Below are positions 54,433-62,867 of a DNA stretch of 64,000 bases, piece after piece. Location: NCBI RefSeq assembly GCF_030812475.1, contig NZ_JAUSSR010000003.1, positions 456,249-520,248 of the forward strand. Direction: 5' to 3'. The position numbers and the translations under genes are program-made. The notes beneath the pieces were generated by a model. That model was not told where the DNA came from. It ran no database searches and worked only from the letters and a program-made list of their open reading frames with translations. Origin of the DNA: Pseudomonas lini. GTDB lineage: Bacteria > Pseudomonadota > Gammaproteobacteria > Pseudomonadales > Pseudomonadaceae. The first letter of the stretch is position 1; every line of letters begins with the position of its first letter.

Positions 54433-54891
54433 TCAGCCCTGCTGGAACATTTCCCTGGCCCGCTGCTCGATCTGCTCCTGAGTCAGGTCCTCCTTGTGCG
54501 TAGCCAGGAACCACAGATGCCCGTAGGGATCCTTCAAGGTCCCCGAACGGTCGCCATAAAACTGGTCCTTGACCTCGGACACCACCGTGCCGCCGGCCGC
54601 GATCGCCTGTTTAAAGGACGCATCCACATCGTTCACGTACAGATGCAGCCCCACGGAAGGCGAGGTGTCCGGATTGCTGAGTGGCCCTTGATCGCAAGGC
54701 GTGCCCAGCATGATCGGGCAATCGCCAATACGCAGTTCGGCGTGGCCGATGCCACCATCCGGCATGGACAGGCGCATGACTTCGGTGGCCCCAAAGGCTT
54801 TTTTATAGAAGTCGATGGCTTCGGCAGCTTTCTGAATGCCCAGATACGGGGTAACGCTGTGATAACCCTCTGGAATGGGTTTGACACTCAT
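54433..54891 (-). CDS. VOC-superfamily protein (PhnB/glyoxalase-like)
   Basis: A 152-residue protein of the vicinal-oxygen-chelate fold. Two beta-alpha-beta-beta-beta repeats are visible: HSVTPYLGIQKAAEAIDFYKKAFGA, MPDGGIGHAELRIGDCPIML, and then VGLHLYVNDVDASFKQAIAAG with YGDRSGTLKDPYGHLWFLAT. This is the PhnB/YdhR-like subgroup, usually of unknown substrate. The start at 54891 has a GGGAGAA site; the longer frame to 55011 is rejected. Single gene convergent with nothing obvious. Confidence 0.87.
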   Translation of the reverse strand: MSVKPIPEGYHSVTPYLGIQKAAEAIDFYKKAFGATEVMRLSMPDGGIGHAELRIGDCPIMLGTPCDQGPLSNPDTSPSVGLHLYVNDVDASFKQAIAAGGTVVSEVKDQFYGDRSGTLKDPYGHLWFLATHKEDLTQEQIEQRAREMFQQG

Positions 54892-55074
54892 GACGGTTCT
54901 CCCTTTTTTGTTGTGAGTTGACGAGGTTTCGTCGGTCTGCGGCCGAACAAGTGTAGGCGCTGCAGAGGGTTCGGCCCGCGTTCGGACGATCTCTTGATTT
55001 TTGATCTTCAACCGTCGTCAAGTTCACAAAAAATCACAGCCTTCGCAGCACTGAACCCCGCAACAGCCACCCCG

Positions 55075-55542
55075 CTATTTGTAACCTGGCGCCGATTCCA
55101 GAAGTTGCGCCCCCGGACCCTGCTCCCCCAACACATCACCAAAATTACGCAAGGGACACGCCTCCATCGACAAACACCCGCACCCTATGCAGCCGTTCAG
55201 CTTGTCCCGCAGCGTCGTCAGCTGAATGATCCGCTCATCCAGATCCCGGCTCCATCTTGCCGACAATACCTTCCAGTCCGCCGCCGTCGGCGCCCGGTTG
55301 TCCGGCAGGGCTTTCAAGGCCTGGCCGATCTCCGCCAATGGAATCCCCAAGCGCTGGGCGACTTTGATCAATGCCACTCGCCGCAAGACTTCCCGCGGAT
55401 AACGCCGCTGGTTGCCCTGATTGCGATTGCTTTTGATCAGCCCCCTGGATTCATAAAAGTGCAAGGCGGTGACGGCCACGCCGCTACGCGCCGACACTTG
55501 GCCGACCGTGAGTTCCTTATGCAGATTTTCCGATTTGATCAT
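55075..55542 (-). CDS. soxR: Redox-sensitive transcriptional activator SoxR
   Basis: MerR-family regulator of 155 residues. The helix-turn-helix [20 protein letters not shown] is followed by [19 protein letters not shown], and the [2Fe-2S] cluster is bound by [12 protein letters not shown], the exact C-x2-C-x-C-x5-C of SoxR. In Pseudomonas SoxR responds to redox-cycling compounds and controls a small set of genes, not SoxS. The divergent SoxR box at 55561-55578 lies between it and the monooxygenase gene. Confidence 0.96.
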   Translation of the reverse strand: MIKSENLHKELTVGQVSARSGVAVTALHFYESRGLIKSNRNQGNQRRYPREVLRRVALIKVAQRLGIPLAEIGQALKALPDNRAPTAADWKVLSARWSRDLDERIIQLTTLRDKLNGCIGCGCLSMEACPLRNFGDVLGEQGPGAQLLESAPGYK

Positions 55543-55556
55543 TTAAAAAATGGCCC

Positions 55557-55587
55557 TTGACCTCTAGTTAACTAGAGGTTTTACCCT
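55557..55587 (+). promoter_or_regulatory. SoxR-controlled promoter
   Basis: CCTCTAGTTAACTAGAGG at 55561-55578 is a perfect 18-base palindrome of SoxR-box type. It overlaps a promoter with -35 TTGACC (55557-55562), a 19-base spacer and -10 TACCCT, the long spacing typical of MerR-family activation. It drives the monooxygenase gene. Confidence 0.88.
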
Positions 55588-55633
55588 GCAGGCCTTCGGA
55601 TCGCAAGATTCGTCTTATAGATGGGGACCATTC

Positions 55634-56011
55634 ATGCAGGCGCCAGAGAAAAACCGCAGCTTCACCCAGCTGATCGAATTCGAGATCGAACCCCATCAGC
55701 AACTGGCGCTGGTGTCGGCGCTGGCGGCTCAAACCGAACGTCTTGCCCAGCACCACCCAGGGTTCCTGAACGCCAGTATCCAGGCCAGCGACGACGGTCG
55801 GCGGGTGCTCAATTATCTGCAATGGCAATCGCGCGAGGCCGGGGAAGCCGCCTTTCAGGGGTTTGAGAGCGGCGAACAGGACTTTTGGCAACTGATCCGC
55901 GCTCATCAGGCGAAAACCGTGACCTTCGGCTCGTTCCAGGTGCTGCACAGTCTGGAGCGCAGCCACGACAATGCGCTGCACTGCAATCTGGTTGGGTTGG
56001 CTCGAGCGTAA
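55634..56011 (+). CDS. Antibiotic-biosynthesis-monooxygenase (ABM) domain protein, SoxR target
   Basis: A 125-residue ferredoxin-like-fold protein. It starts SFTQLIEFEIEPHQQLALVS and has the ABM pattern AQHHPGFLNASIQASDDGRR with VLNYLQWQSREAGEAAFQ. These dimeric proteins oxidise or bind quinone-like aromatic compounds. Its promoter carries a perfect SoxR box, and in P. aeruginosa the neighbour of soxR (PA2274) is also a SoxR-induced monooxygenase-like gene. It probably detoxifies redox-active metabolites. The reaction is not proven. Confidence 0.85.
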   Translation: MQAPEKNRSFTQLIEFEIEPHQQLALVSALAAQTERLAQHHPGFLNASIQASDDGRRVLNYLQWQSREAGEAAFQGFESGEQDFWQLIRAHQAKTVTFGSFQVLHSLERSHDNALHCNLVGLARA

Positions 56012-56127
56012 TTTCCGTATGTCGACGAAACTGCAATACCCACTATCGAGAGCGTTGATTTCTGCCCGTCCAGTGGCGCGAGTAGCCTGTGTTCATTGCC
56101 CGAACCCAGACGCCAGGACGCCAGATC

Positions 56128-56397
56128 ATGAAACACCTGCTCGCCACTTTCCTGCTGCTCGCAGCTTCCGCTCTCGCCGGATGTGCCAGCCATGTTACCC
56201 CGGAACTGCGACCCTACACCGCTGAAGAAAGCAAGGAGCTGGCGCTGGAGGCCTTGAATCGTCGCGGCTTGTCCTTCGATGAGTACCACTCGAAAAAAGC
56301 CGAACTGCTCGGCGAACCGCAGAAGTCGTTCAGCTTCGACAAGCAAGGCGAAATGAACGCCGAACGAGCCGTTAAACTTCACGGTCGGCCCAGCTGA
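56128..56397 (+). CDS. Small predicted lipoprotein
   Basis: Lipoprotein of 89 residues. The signal peptide KHLLATFLLLAASALAGC ends in lipobox LAGC (Cys at 18). The mature part contains a charged helix (YTAEESKELALEALNRRGLS) and the DEYHSKKAELLGEPQKSFS segment. I do not recognise a named family. The start at 56128 is used because the signal peptide begins there; the frame opens earlier at 56089. Single gene. Confidence 0.78.
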   Translation: MKHLLATFLLLAASALAGCASHVTPELRPYTAEESKELALEALNRRGLSFDEYHSKKAELLGEPQKSFSFDKQGEMNAERAVKLHGRPS

Positions 56398-56494
56398 GCG
56401 ACTGTACTGCTCGAACTTTCACCCAACTGTCCGTGGGTTTGGCGCAGAGTGTGCGATAGGGTCAATATCTGACTGACCTGATGGAACGCCACCT

Positions 56495-57109
56495 ATGACA
56501 CTCTCGCTCGATCTGCTGCTGGGCTTCGCCCTGTTTGCACTGGTTACCTCAATCACCCCCGGCCCCAACAACACGATGTTGCTGGCATCGGGCGTGAACT
56601 TCGGATTCAACCGCACCATTCCCCATATGCTTGGCATCACCTGCGGTTTCTTCGTGCTGGTCGTGGCCGTGGGTTTCGGCCTGGGCGCCGTGTTTCAAAC
56701 CTATCCATTGCTCTATACCGTGCTCCGGTACATCGGCGCGGCGTATTTGCTGTACCTGGCCTGGAAAATCGCCCATTCCGGACCGGTCTCCGATGCCGGG
56801 CGGGGCGAGGCGAAGCCGATCAGCTACCTGGGTGCCGCAGCGTTTCAATGGGTCAACCCCAAGGCCTGGATCATGGCGATTGGCGCCATCAGCACTTACA
56901 CCCCCCTGCAGGGCTACTTCACCAATGTGATTGTGATTGCCGCGGTCTTTGCCCTGATCAACTTACCGAGCGTCAGTGTCTGGGCCGCTTGCGGCACGCT
57001 TTTGCGCAACGTGCTGAAGGATCGCCGCTGGTTGCGCCTGTTCAATTGGGGCATGGCCGCGCTGCTGGTGGCTTCGCTGTATCCGATTTTGCTCGAAAGT
57101 TTTGGCTGA
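56495..57109 (+). CDS. LysE-family amino-acid exporter
   Basis: Inner-membrane exporter of 204 residues with about six hydrophobic segments. The family signature SITPGPNNTMLLASGVNFGF lies at residues 19-38, and AAFQWVNPKAWIMAIGAIS in the middle matches RhtB/LysE proteins. Members export amino acids or related metabolites. Substrate unknown. The ATG is followed directly by the first helix. It stands alone. Confidence 0.9.
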   Translation: MTLSLDLLLGFALFALVTSITPGPNNTMLLASGVNFGFNRTIPHMLGITCGFFVLVVAVGFGLGAVFQTYPLLYTVLRYIGAAYLLYLAWKIAHSGPVSDAGRGEAKPISYLGAAAFQWVNPKAWIMAIGAISTYTPLQGYFTNVIVIAAVFALINLPSVSVWAACGTLLRNVLKDRRWLRLFNWGMAALLVASLYPILLESFG

Positions 57110-57313
57110 CGCATTGCTTCAACCGGTGGCCCGATGCCTGTTAAGCTCGACTTCAGGAGCGTTCCTACGCACTTTTAAATGAAGTTGTTCTTCTTTAACG
57201 GCCTCCGATCAGGTATTTCTAAGGTTCCGGACGATCGGCGCAGCTCACGAGGCTGCACCTTGACCGTTCGGTAACGAGCTTCCTGATCCCGGAACACGCT
57301 CTGCGAGTCTTAT

Positions 57314-58480
57314 ATGAATAAACGTCCACTGTATTTCGACTATGCCGCCACCACGCCGGTGGATGAGCGGGTCATCCAGGTCATGATCGAATGCCTGGGT
57401 TTCAATGGCAATTTCGGAAATCCGGCTTCCAGCTCCCATGCGTTTGGCCAGCAGGCCCGGCATTCGGTCGAGCAGGCGCGGCTTCAGGTGGCGGAACTGA
57501 TCGGGGCCCAGGCGCAGCAGATCGTCTGGACCTCCGGCGCCACCGAATCGAACAACCTGGCGCTGAAGGGTGTGGCCCAGGCTCGCGGCGTTGGCGGCGG
57601 CCACATCATTACCAGCCAGATCGAACACAAGGCCATTCTCGATACGGCGAAACAATTGCAGGAGGCCGGAGTCGCAGTGACCTATCTGGTGCCTGACGCC
57701 GAAGGCCTGATTACCCCACAAGCCGTCAGCGAAGCGATGCGCGACGACACCTTCCTGGTCTCGCTGATGCTGGTCAACAACGAACTGGGCACCGTCAATG
57801 ACATCCCCGCCATCGGCCGAATCGTGCGTGCCCGCGGTGCGTTGTTCCATGTCGACGCGGCACAGGGGGCAGGCAAGGTTGCGATTGATCTGGCCGATTG
57901 GCCGGTGGACCTGATGTCGTTTTCCGCCCACAAGATTTATGGCCCCAAAGGCATCGGTGCCTTGTACGTCGGCCCGCGCGCGCAGCAGCGCCTGCAGGCG
58001 CAGATCCACGGCGGCGGTCACGAAGGGGGGTTGCGCTCCGGAACGCTGGCGACCCACCAGATTGCCGCCATGGGCGTGGCTTTCGCGTTGGCGGGACAAT
58101 TGTTCGATGAAGAAAAAGCCATGATCGAGCGTCTGCGCGAACGCCTGCTCGAACCTTTGCTGGGCATTCCCGGTGTTCGCCTCAATGGCAGCCCGAGCCA
58201 ACGCATTCCCCATACCCTGAGCCTGACCTTCAACGAAGGCGGCTTCAGCTCTGCGGCGTTGAGCGCCTCGATCGCGTTTTCCGCGACCTCGGCCTGTAAC
58301 TCCGCCAGCAACGCTCCCTCCCATGTGCTGCTGGCCCTGGGGCACGACGCCCGCTCGGCGAGCCGTACCATCCGTTTGAGCTTGGGACGTTTCACCTCCG
58401 AGCAGGATATCGATCAAGCGGTACACCTGATCAAATCGGCCTGCGCCAGTGCTCCGGCATTCTGGGCGACAGAACCATAA
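57314..58480 (+). CDS. Cysteine desulfurase (NifS/IscS-like, class I)
   Basis: PLP-dependent enzyme of 388 residues that removes sulfur from cysteine. Motifs: YFDYAATTPVD at the start, GATESNNLALKG, the PLP-binding FSAHKIYGPKGIGALYV with the Lys, GGGHEGGLRSGTL, and the active-site Cys in SATSACNSASNAPSHVL. The arrangement is that of IscS/NifS, but no iscU, iscA or other cluster genes are near, so it is a paralogue rather than the housekeeping IscS. Its role may be in tRNA thiolation or another sulfur pathway. Confidence 0.9.
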   Translation: MNKRPLYFDYAATTPVDERVIQVMIECLGFNGNFGNPASSSHAFGQQARHSVEQARLQVAELIGAQAQQIVWTSGATESNNLALKGVAQARGVGGGHIITSQIEHKAILDTAKQLQEAGVAVTYLVPDAEGLITPQAVSEAMRDDTFLVSLMLVNNELGTVNDIPAIGRIVRARGALFHVDAAQGAGKVAIDLADWPVDLMSFSAHKIYGPKGIGALYVGPRAQQRLQAQIHGGGHEGGLRSGTLATHQIAAMGVAFALAGQLFDEEKAMIERLRERLLEPLLGIPGVRLNGSPSQRIPHTLSLTFNEGGFSSAALSASIAFSATSACNSASNAPSHVLLALGHDARSASRTIRLSLGRFTSEQDIDQAVHLIKSACASAPAFWATEP

Positions 58481-58537
58481 AGCGCCGGCTTCGATCGGCA
58501 CTCGACAATAATGATGAAGTGGTTAGCAGGAGACACG

Positions 58538-60346
58538 ATGAGTACGCAGCCTTCGATCGATGGATCGGTGCCCGAGCGCCTGGCGCACACCCGCGAGCTG
58601 ATGAGCCGGGAGGGCATTCACGCTTTGCTGGTGCCATCGGCCGACCCGCACCTGTCGGAATACCTGCCGGGCTATTGGCAGGGGCGGCAGTGGTTATCGG
58701 GCTTCCATGGCTCGGTCGGTACACTGATCGTGACCAGGGACTTTGCCGGAATCTGGGCTGACAGCCGGTACTGGGAACAGGCGAGCAAGGAACTTCAGGG
58801 CAGCGGCATCGAACTGGTCAAGCTGCAACCGGGTCAACCCGGCCCGCTGGACTGGCTGGCCGAGCAAACCCCGGAAGGCGGCGTCGTCGCGGTGGATGGC
58901 GCCGTGATGGCCGTGGCCTCGGCGCGTACCCTGGGCGGCAAGCTCCAGGAGCGCGGCGCCAGGCTGCGTACCGACATCGACCTGTTGAGCGAAGTCTGGC
59001 GCGACCGCCCGAACCTGCCGAACGAGCCGATCTATCAACACTTGCCGCCGCAGGCTACGGTCAGCCGCGGCGAGAAGCTCGCCAGGTTGCGCGCGGTATT
59101 GAAGGAGCGCGGTGCCGACTGGCATTTCATCGCTACCCTCGATGACATCGCCTGGCTGTTCAATCTGCGCGGCGGTGATGTGTCGTTCAATCCGGTGTTC
59201 GTCTCCTTCGCCTTGATCAACCAGCAGCAGGCCACCTTGTTCGTCGCCCTGAGCAAGGTCGACAACGAACTGCGCGCAATCCTCGAACAGGACGGTGTGA
59301 CCCTGCGCGACTACAGCGAAGTGGCCGACGCCTTGCGGGCCGTGCCAAGCGGCGCCAGCCTGCAAATTGATCCGGCGCGGGTGACGACAGGTTTGCTGGA
59401 CAATCTGGACACTGGGGTGAAGCTGGTCGAGGGCCTGAACCCGACGACATTGGCCAAGTCACAGAAAAGTCTTGCCGATGCCGAGCACATTCGCCAGGCC
59501 ATGGAACAGGACGGCGCGGCGCTGTGCGAATTCTTCACCTGGCTGGAGTCGGCATGGGGCCGTGAGCGCATTACCGAACTGACCATCGACGAACACCTGA
59601 CGGCCGCGCGTACCCGGCGTCCGGGTTATGTGTCGCTGAGTTTCAACACCATTGCCGCATTCAACGCCAATGGCGCGATGCCGCACTACCACGCCACCGA
59701 AGAAGAGCACGCGGTGATCGAGGGCGACGGCCTGTTGCTGATCGATTCCGGCGGCCAATACCTGGGCGGCACCACCGACATCACGCGGATGGTCCCGGTC
59801 GGGACGCCAACGGACGAGCAGAAGCGCGATTGCACGCGGGTACTCAAAGGCGTGATTGCCTTGTCCCGGGCGCAATTTCCGAAAGGCATCCTGTCGCCTT
59901 TGCTGGATGCCATCGCCCGCGCGCCGATCTGGGCCGAGAGCGTCGACTACGGTCATGGCACCGGTCATGGCGTCGGCTATTTCCTCAATGTGCACGAAGG
60001 TCCGCAGGTCATCGCCTATCAGGCCGCAGCCGCGCCGCAAACGGCGATGCAGCCCGGCATGATCACCTCCATCGAGCCGGGCACTTACCGCCCGGGCCGC
60101 TGGGGCGTGCGGATCGAGAACCTGGTATTGAACCGCGAGGCGGGCAAGAGCGAATTCGGTGAATTCCTGAAATTCGAAACCCTGACCCTGTGCCCGATCG
60201 ACACTCGCTGCCTGGAGCCGTCGTTGCTGACCGAAGATGAAAAACAGTGGTTCAACGCTTACCACGCCGAGGTACGCGAACGCCTGAGCCCGTTGCTCGA
60301 CGGTGCAGCCCTGGCGTGGTTGAACAACCGAACCGCGGCTATCTGA
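58538..60346 (+). CDS. M24-family Xaa-Pro aminopeptidase
   Basis: Metallopeptidase of 602 residues. Two creatinase-like N-terminal domains (LAHTRELMSREGIHALLVPS and a second around FIATLDDIAWLFNLRG) precede the pita-bread catalytic domain. Its metal ligands are visible in LLLIDSGGQYLGGTTDITRM, YGHGTGHGVGYFLNVHEGP and TSIEPGTYRPGRWGVRIEN. This is the long eukaryotic-type aminopeptidase P (XPNPEP1-like). The ATG at 58538 with AGCAGGAGA upstream is preferred to 58511. It lies 57 bases after the desulfurase. Confidence 0.9.
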   Translation: MSTQPSIDGSVPERLAHTRELMSREGIHALLVPSADPHLSEYLPGYWQGRQWLSGFHGSVGTLIVTRDFAGIWADSRYWEQASKELQGSGIELVKLQPGQPGPLDWLAEQTPEGGVVAVDGAVMAVASARTLGGKLQERGARLRTDIDLLSEVWRDRPNLPNEPIYQHLPPQATVSRGEKLARLRAVLKERGADWHFIATLDDIAWLFNLRGGDVSFNPVFVSFALINQQQATLFVALSKVDNELRAILEQDGVTLRDYSEVADALRAVPSGASLQIDPARVTTGLLDNLDTGVKLVEGLNPTTLAKSQKSLADAEHIRQAMEQDGAALCEFFTWLESAWGRERITELTIDEHLTAARTRRPGYVSLSFNTIAAFNANGAMPHYHATEEEHAVIEGDGLLLIDSGGQYLGGTTDITRMVPVGTPTDEQKRDCTRVLKGVIALSRAQFPKGILSPLLDAIARAPIWAESVDYGHGTGHGVGYFLNVHEGPQVIAYQAAAAPQTAMQPGMITSIEPGTYRPGRWGVRIENLVLNREAGKSEFGEFLKFETLTLCPIDTRCLEPSLLTEDEKQWFNAYHAEVRERLSPLLDGAALAWLNNRTAAI

Positions 60347-60353
60347 TCGGCAT

Positions 60354-60383
60354 GAGCCAGGCGCTGTTGCCAGCGCCTGGCTC
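60354..60383. terminator. Bidirectional hairpin terminator
   Basis: GAGCCAGGCGCTG and CAGCGCCTGGCTC form a perfect 13-base stem around TTGC. The T-tail is short. It lies between the convergent aminopeptidase and isomerase genes. Confidence 0.72.
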
Positions 60384-60390
60384 ATTTCGT

Positions 60391-60987
60391 CTAGGCCTGA
60401 CTCAGGGCTTCAAGCACGAACTCCAGCCGGTCCTGGCCAAAGAACAACTGATCACCGACAAACATGCTCGGTGCGCCGAATACACCCCGTTGCACGGCAT
60501 TCTCGGTATTGTCCTTGAGTGTGGCTTTGACTTCCTCATCGGTGGTCAGGGCCAGCACTTCATCCGGATCGAAGCCGTTGCGGGTCAACACCGAGGCGAC
60601 CGTTGCCAGGTCATCGAGGCTACGGCCTTCAACCCAGAGGGCGTGGAACAGACAGTCGATGAAGGCCTGAAAGCGTTCTGGATGGCGTAGCTGCATGCCG
60701 GTGACGGCGCGCATGAGCATCAGGGTATTGATGGGAAAGTGCGGGTTGAACTTCAGTGGCACGCCGTAGCGCCGGGCATAGCGGTCCAGATCCTGAAACA
60801 TATAGCGGCCCTTGGCCGGGATGGTCGCCGGGGAGGCATTGCCGGTGGCTTTGAACACGCCACCGAGCAGGATTGGAATGTAGATCAAGCGACTGTCGGT
60901 CTGGGCGCAGATTTTCGGCAGTTGGGTATAGGCCAGGTAGGTCGCGGGGCTGCCGAGGTCGAAAAAGAACTCCAGGGTTTTGCTCAT
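60391..60987 (-). CDS. 2-hydroxychromene-2-carboxylate isomerase family protein (DsbA-fold)
   Basis: A 198-residue kappa-class GST/HCCA isomerase-type protein. The N-terminal strand-helix LEFFFDLGSPATYLAYTQL carries the Ser of the glutathione site. LGGVFKATGNASPATIPAKG and the closing VFGAPSMFVGDQLFFGQDRL are family blocks. The model enzyme NahD isomerises naphthalene intermediates using glutathione. Here it lies 36 bases downstream of the SDR gene on the minus strand and is likely cotranscribed, suggesting a small detoxification or catabolic pair. Substrate unknown. Confidence 0.86.
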   Translation of the reverse strand: MSKTLEFFFDLGSPATYLAYTQLPKICAQTDSRLIYIPILLGGVFKATGNASPATIPAKGRYMFQDLDRYARRYGVPLKFNPHFPINTLMLMRAVTGMQLRHPERFQAFIDCLFHALWVEGRSLDDLATVASVLTRNGFDPDEVLALTTDEEVKATLKDNTENAVQRGVFGAPSMFVGDQLFFGQDRLEFVLEALSQA

Positions 60988-61023
60988 GGTCGATGTGCTC
61001 TGCTTATTATTGTAGGGGAGGGC

Positions 61024-61752
61024 TTACCAGCGCTCATTCCATGGACGCAGGTCCAGCTCGAAGGTCCAGGCATCCCGGGGCTGGCTGTGCAGGTACCAAT
61101 AGTTCTCGGCGATGTGCTCGGGGTTGAGGATGCCGTCCTGTTCCCTGGTCGCGTATTTCTCCGGAAAGCTGTCACGGATGAAGTCCGTATCGATGGCGCC
61201 GTCGACGACGACATGGGCGACGTGAATATTCATCGGGCCCAATTCCCGGGCCATGCTTTGGGCCAGCGCGCGAATCCCGTGTTTGGCCCCGGCGAAGGCC
61301 GCAAACCCCGCCGCACCGCGCAAGCCGGCGGTGGCACCGGTGAACAAGATAGTGCCGCGTTGACGCTGGGCCATGCGCTTGGCCACTTCACGGCCGTTGA
61401 GAAATCCTGAGAAGCAGGCCATTTCCCAGATCTTGAAATACTTGCGGGCGGTTTCTTCGAGAATGCTGCACGGCACATTGGCGCCGATGTTGAAGACGAA
61501 CGCTTCGATCGGCCCGATTTCGGTTTCGATCTGTTCGACCAGCGCAATCACCTCTTCCTCCTTGCGCGCATCGCAGGCGAATCCGTGGGCTTGTGCGCCA
61601 CTGGCCTGGATGGCTTCCACCAGCGGCTGGAGTTTGTCCGCGCTGCGCCGAGTGACACAGGCCACAAAACCTTCCCGGGCAAAACGCTTGGCGATGGCAC
61701 CGCCAGTGGCGTCCCCTGCGCCGACAACCAGTACGACCTTCTTATTGTTCAT
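61024..61752 (-). CDS. Short-chain dehydrogenase/reductase family protein with altered active site
   Basis: A 242-residue Rossmann-fold protein. The cofactor loop is VVGAGDATGGAIAKRFAREG and the NAG-type strand reads FVFNIGANV. At the usual YxxxK catalytic site the sequence is FAAFAGAKHGIRAL, so Tyr is replaced by Phe while Lys is kept, which argues against a normal dehydrogenase reaction. The C-terminal part (DGILNPEHIAENYWYLHSQP) is that of a defined SDR subgroup. It lies upstream of the isomerase gene and is divergent from a TetR regulator. Function unknown. Confidence 0.85.
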   Translation of the reverse strand: MNNKKVVLVVGAGDATGGAIAKRFAREGFVACVTRRSADKLQPLVEAIQASGAQAHGFACDARKEEEVIALVEQIETEIGPIEAFVFNIGANVPCSILEETARKYFKIWEMACFSGFLNGREVAKRMAQRQRGTILFTGATAGLRGAAGFAAFAGAKHGIRALAQSMARELGPMNIHVAHVVVDGAIDTDFIRDSFPEKYATREQDGILNPEHIAENYWYLHSQPRDAWTFELDLRPWNERW

Positions 61753-61770
61753 GGTCAGCTCTCATTGATA

Positions 61771-61796
61771 AACGATCGTTAACTAAACGAACGTTA
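61771..61796. promoter_or_regulatory. Tandem TetR-type operator
   Basis: AACGATCGTT (a perfect 10-base palindrome at 61771) and AACGAACGTT (61787) are spaced 16 bases apart in the 92-base divergent region between the SDR gene and the TetR gene. They are the likely binding site of that regulator. Confidence 0.7.
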
Positions 61797-61844
61797 TGCT
61801 ACGATTGGGCAGGCGTCAAGGTGATCAACTCTGAGGGCAAGGCA

Positions 61845-62405
61845 ATGCGTTACTCGGCCAGTCACAAGCTGGAAACCAAAGAGAAGTTGCTGCAAAGCAG
61901 TGCGGTGTCGGCCAAGCAATCCGGGTTTTCGACGGTGGGTGTCGACGGCTTGATGAAAGCGATCGGCTTGAGTGGCGGGGCTTTCTACAGCCACTTTTCG
62001 TCAAAGGATGAACTGTTCGCGTCAATCGTCGAGCGCGAGTTGGGCCAAAGCCTGGCTCGGCTGGGGGCTGACCAGGACCGGGGCAAGCTCGAGCGTTGCT
62101 TGAGGCAATACCTGACCATGGCCCATGTCGAGCATCCGGGATCCGGCTGTGCGTTACCCGCCCTGGGTGCGGAAATTGCCCGTTCGGATATCGCGATTCG
62201 CCGGCAGGCGGAGCACTGGATTTGTCAGTTGCAGGAGAGTTGGGCGCAGGTCCTGGAGAGTGACAGCCTGGCTTGGGCGATCCTTTCGCAATGTATCGGT
62301 GCGTTGGTCGTGGCGCGCATGTTGGCCACTGCGGATCTGCAGCGCAGGGTGCTGAAATCCAGTCATGAAGAGATTGGTCGCCAGATCGCGGGTCCGCGAA
62401 CCTGA
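61845..62405 (+). CDS. TetR-family transcriptional regulator
   Basis: Repressor of 186 residues. The DNA-binding helix-turn-helix reads TKEKLLQSSAVSAKQSGFST, then VDGLMKAIGLSGGAFYSHFSSKDEL, with the GGAFYSHF recognition turn. The C-terminal domain (EHPGSGCALPALGAEIARSD) is that of the LmrA/YxaF-like subgroup. The ATG at 61845 has AGGGCAAGG upstream; 61821 is an alternative. It is divergent from the SDR-isomerase pair and should control it through the tandem operator. Confidence 0.87.
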   Translation: MRYSASHKLETKEKLLQSSAVSAKQSGFSTVGVDGLMKAIGLSGGAFYSHFSSKDELFASIVERELGQSLARLGADQDRGKLERCLRQYLTMAHVEHPGSGCALPALGAEIARSDIAIRRQAEHWICQLQESWAQVLESDSLAWAILSQCIGALVVARMLATADLQRRVLKSSHEEIGRQIAGPRT

Positions 62406-62415
62406 CCAGGGCGGC

Positions 62416-62697
62416 CTATTTGCAGATGACGATCATGCTGCGGCTGGTGTAGCCGGCAGGATTGAGACCAAATGGGTAATCGCCGGGTTCTTCCACCGTG
62501 TCCCCCGACTTGGCGATGACCTTGTAACCCTTGGGTGCACACGAATTGACTGCACTGGTGTAGCACTTGTCCCAGGAGGACGACAGCCCGGAACAGTTGA
62601 TATGCAGCCCTTTCTTGCCATGTTTGATCGTGGGTTTCGAGGTTGCTGCGCAGCCCGCAACCGCCAGTACGGCGATCAGTATCAAAATTCGTTTCAT
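62416..62697 (-). CDS. Small predicted lipoprotein with conserved cysteines
   Basis: Lipoprotein of 93 residues. Signal peptide KRILILIAVLAVAGC with lipobox VAGC, Cys at 16. The mature part GLHINCSGLSSSWDKCYTSA, then NSCAPKGYKV and a C-terminal MIVICK contains four Cys that could form two disulfides. A longer frame from 62802 is rejected because the signal peptide starts at 62697. No named family is recognised with certainty. It is convergent with the TetR gene. Confidence 0.8.
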   Translation of the reverse strand: MKRILILIAVLAVAGCAATSKPTIKHGKKGLHINCSGLSSSWDKCYTSAVNSCAPKGYKVIAKSGDTVEEPGDYPFGLNPAGYTSRSMIVICK

Positions 62698-62867
62698 TAC
62701 TGTCCTTATAGCGTCCCCGGATCTTGATGCCCGGGTCTGGCTGTATTCGCTTTCGCTGAAAGCGTCTCCGATATCCCTTTCTGAAAAATCCATGTCTGGC
62801 ACCGGGTTACGGGGCTAAACATGGCCTAATTGCGCGGTAAATACCAGACCTTCGTCACAATCCGATA

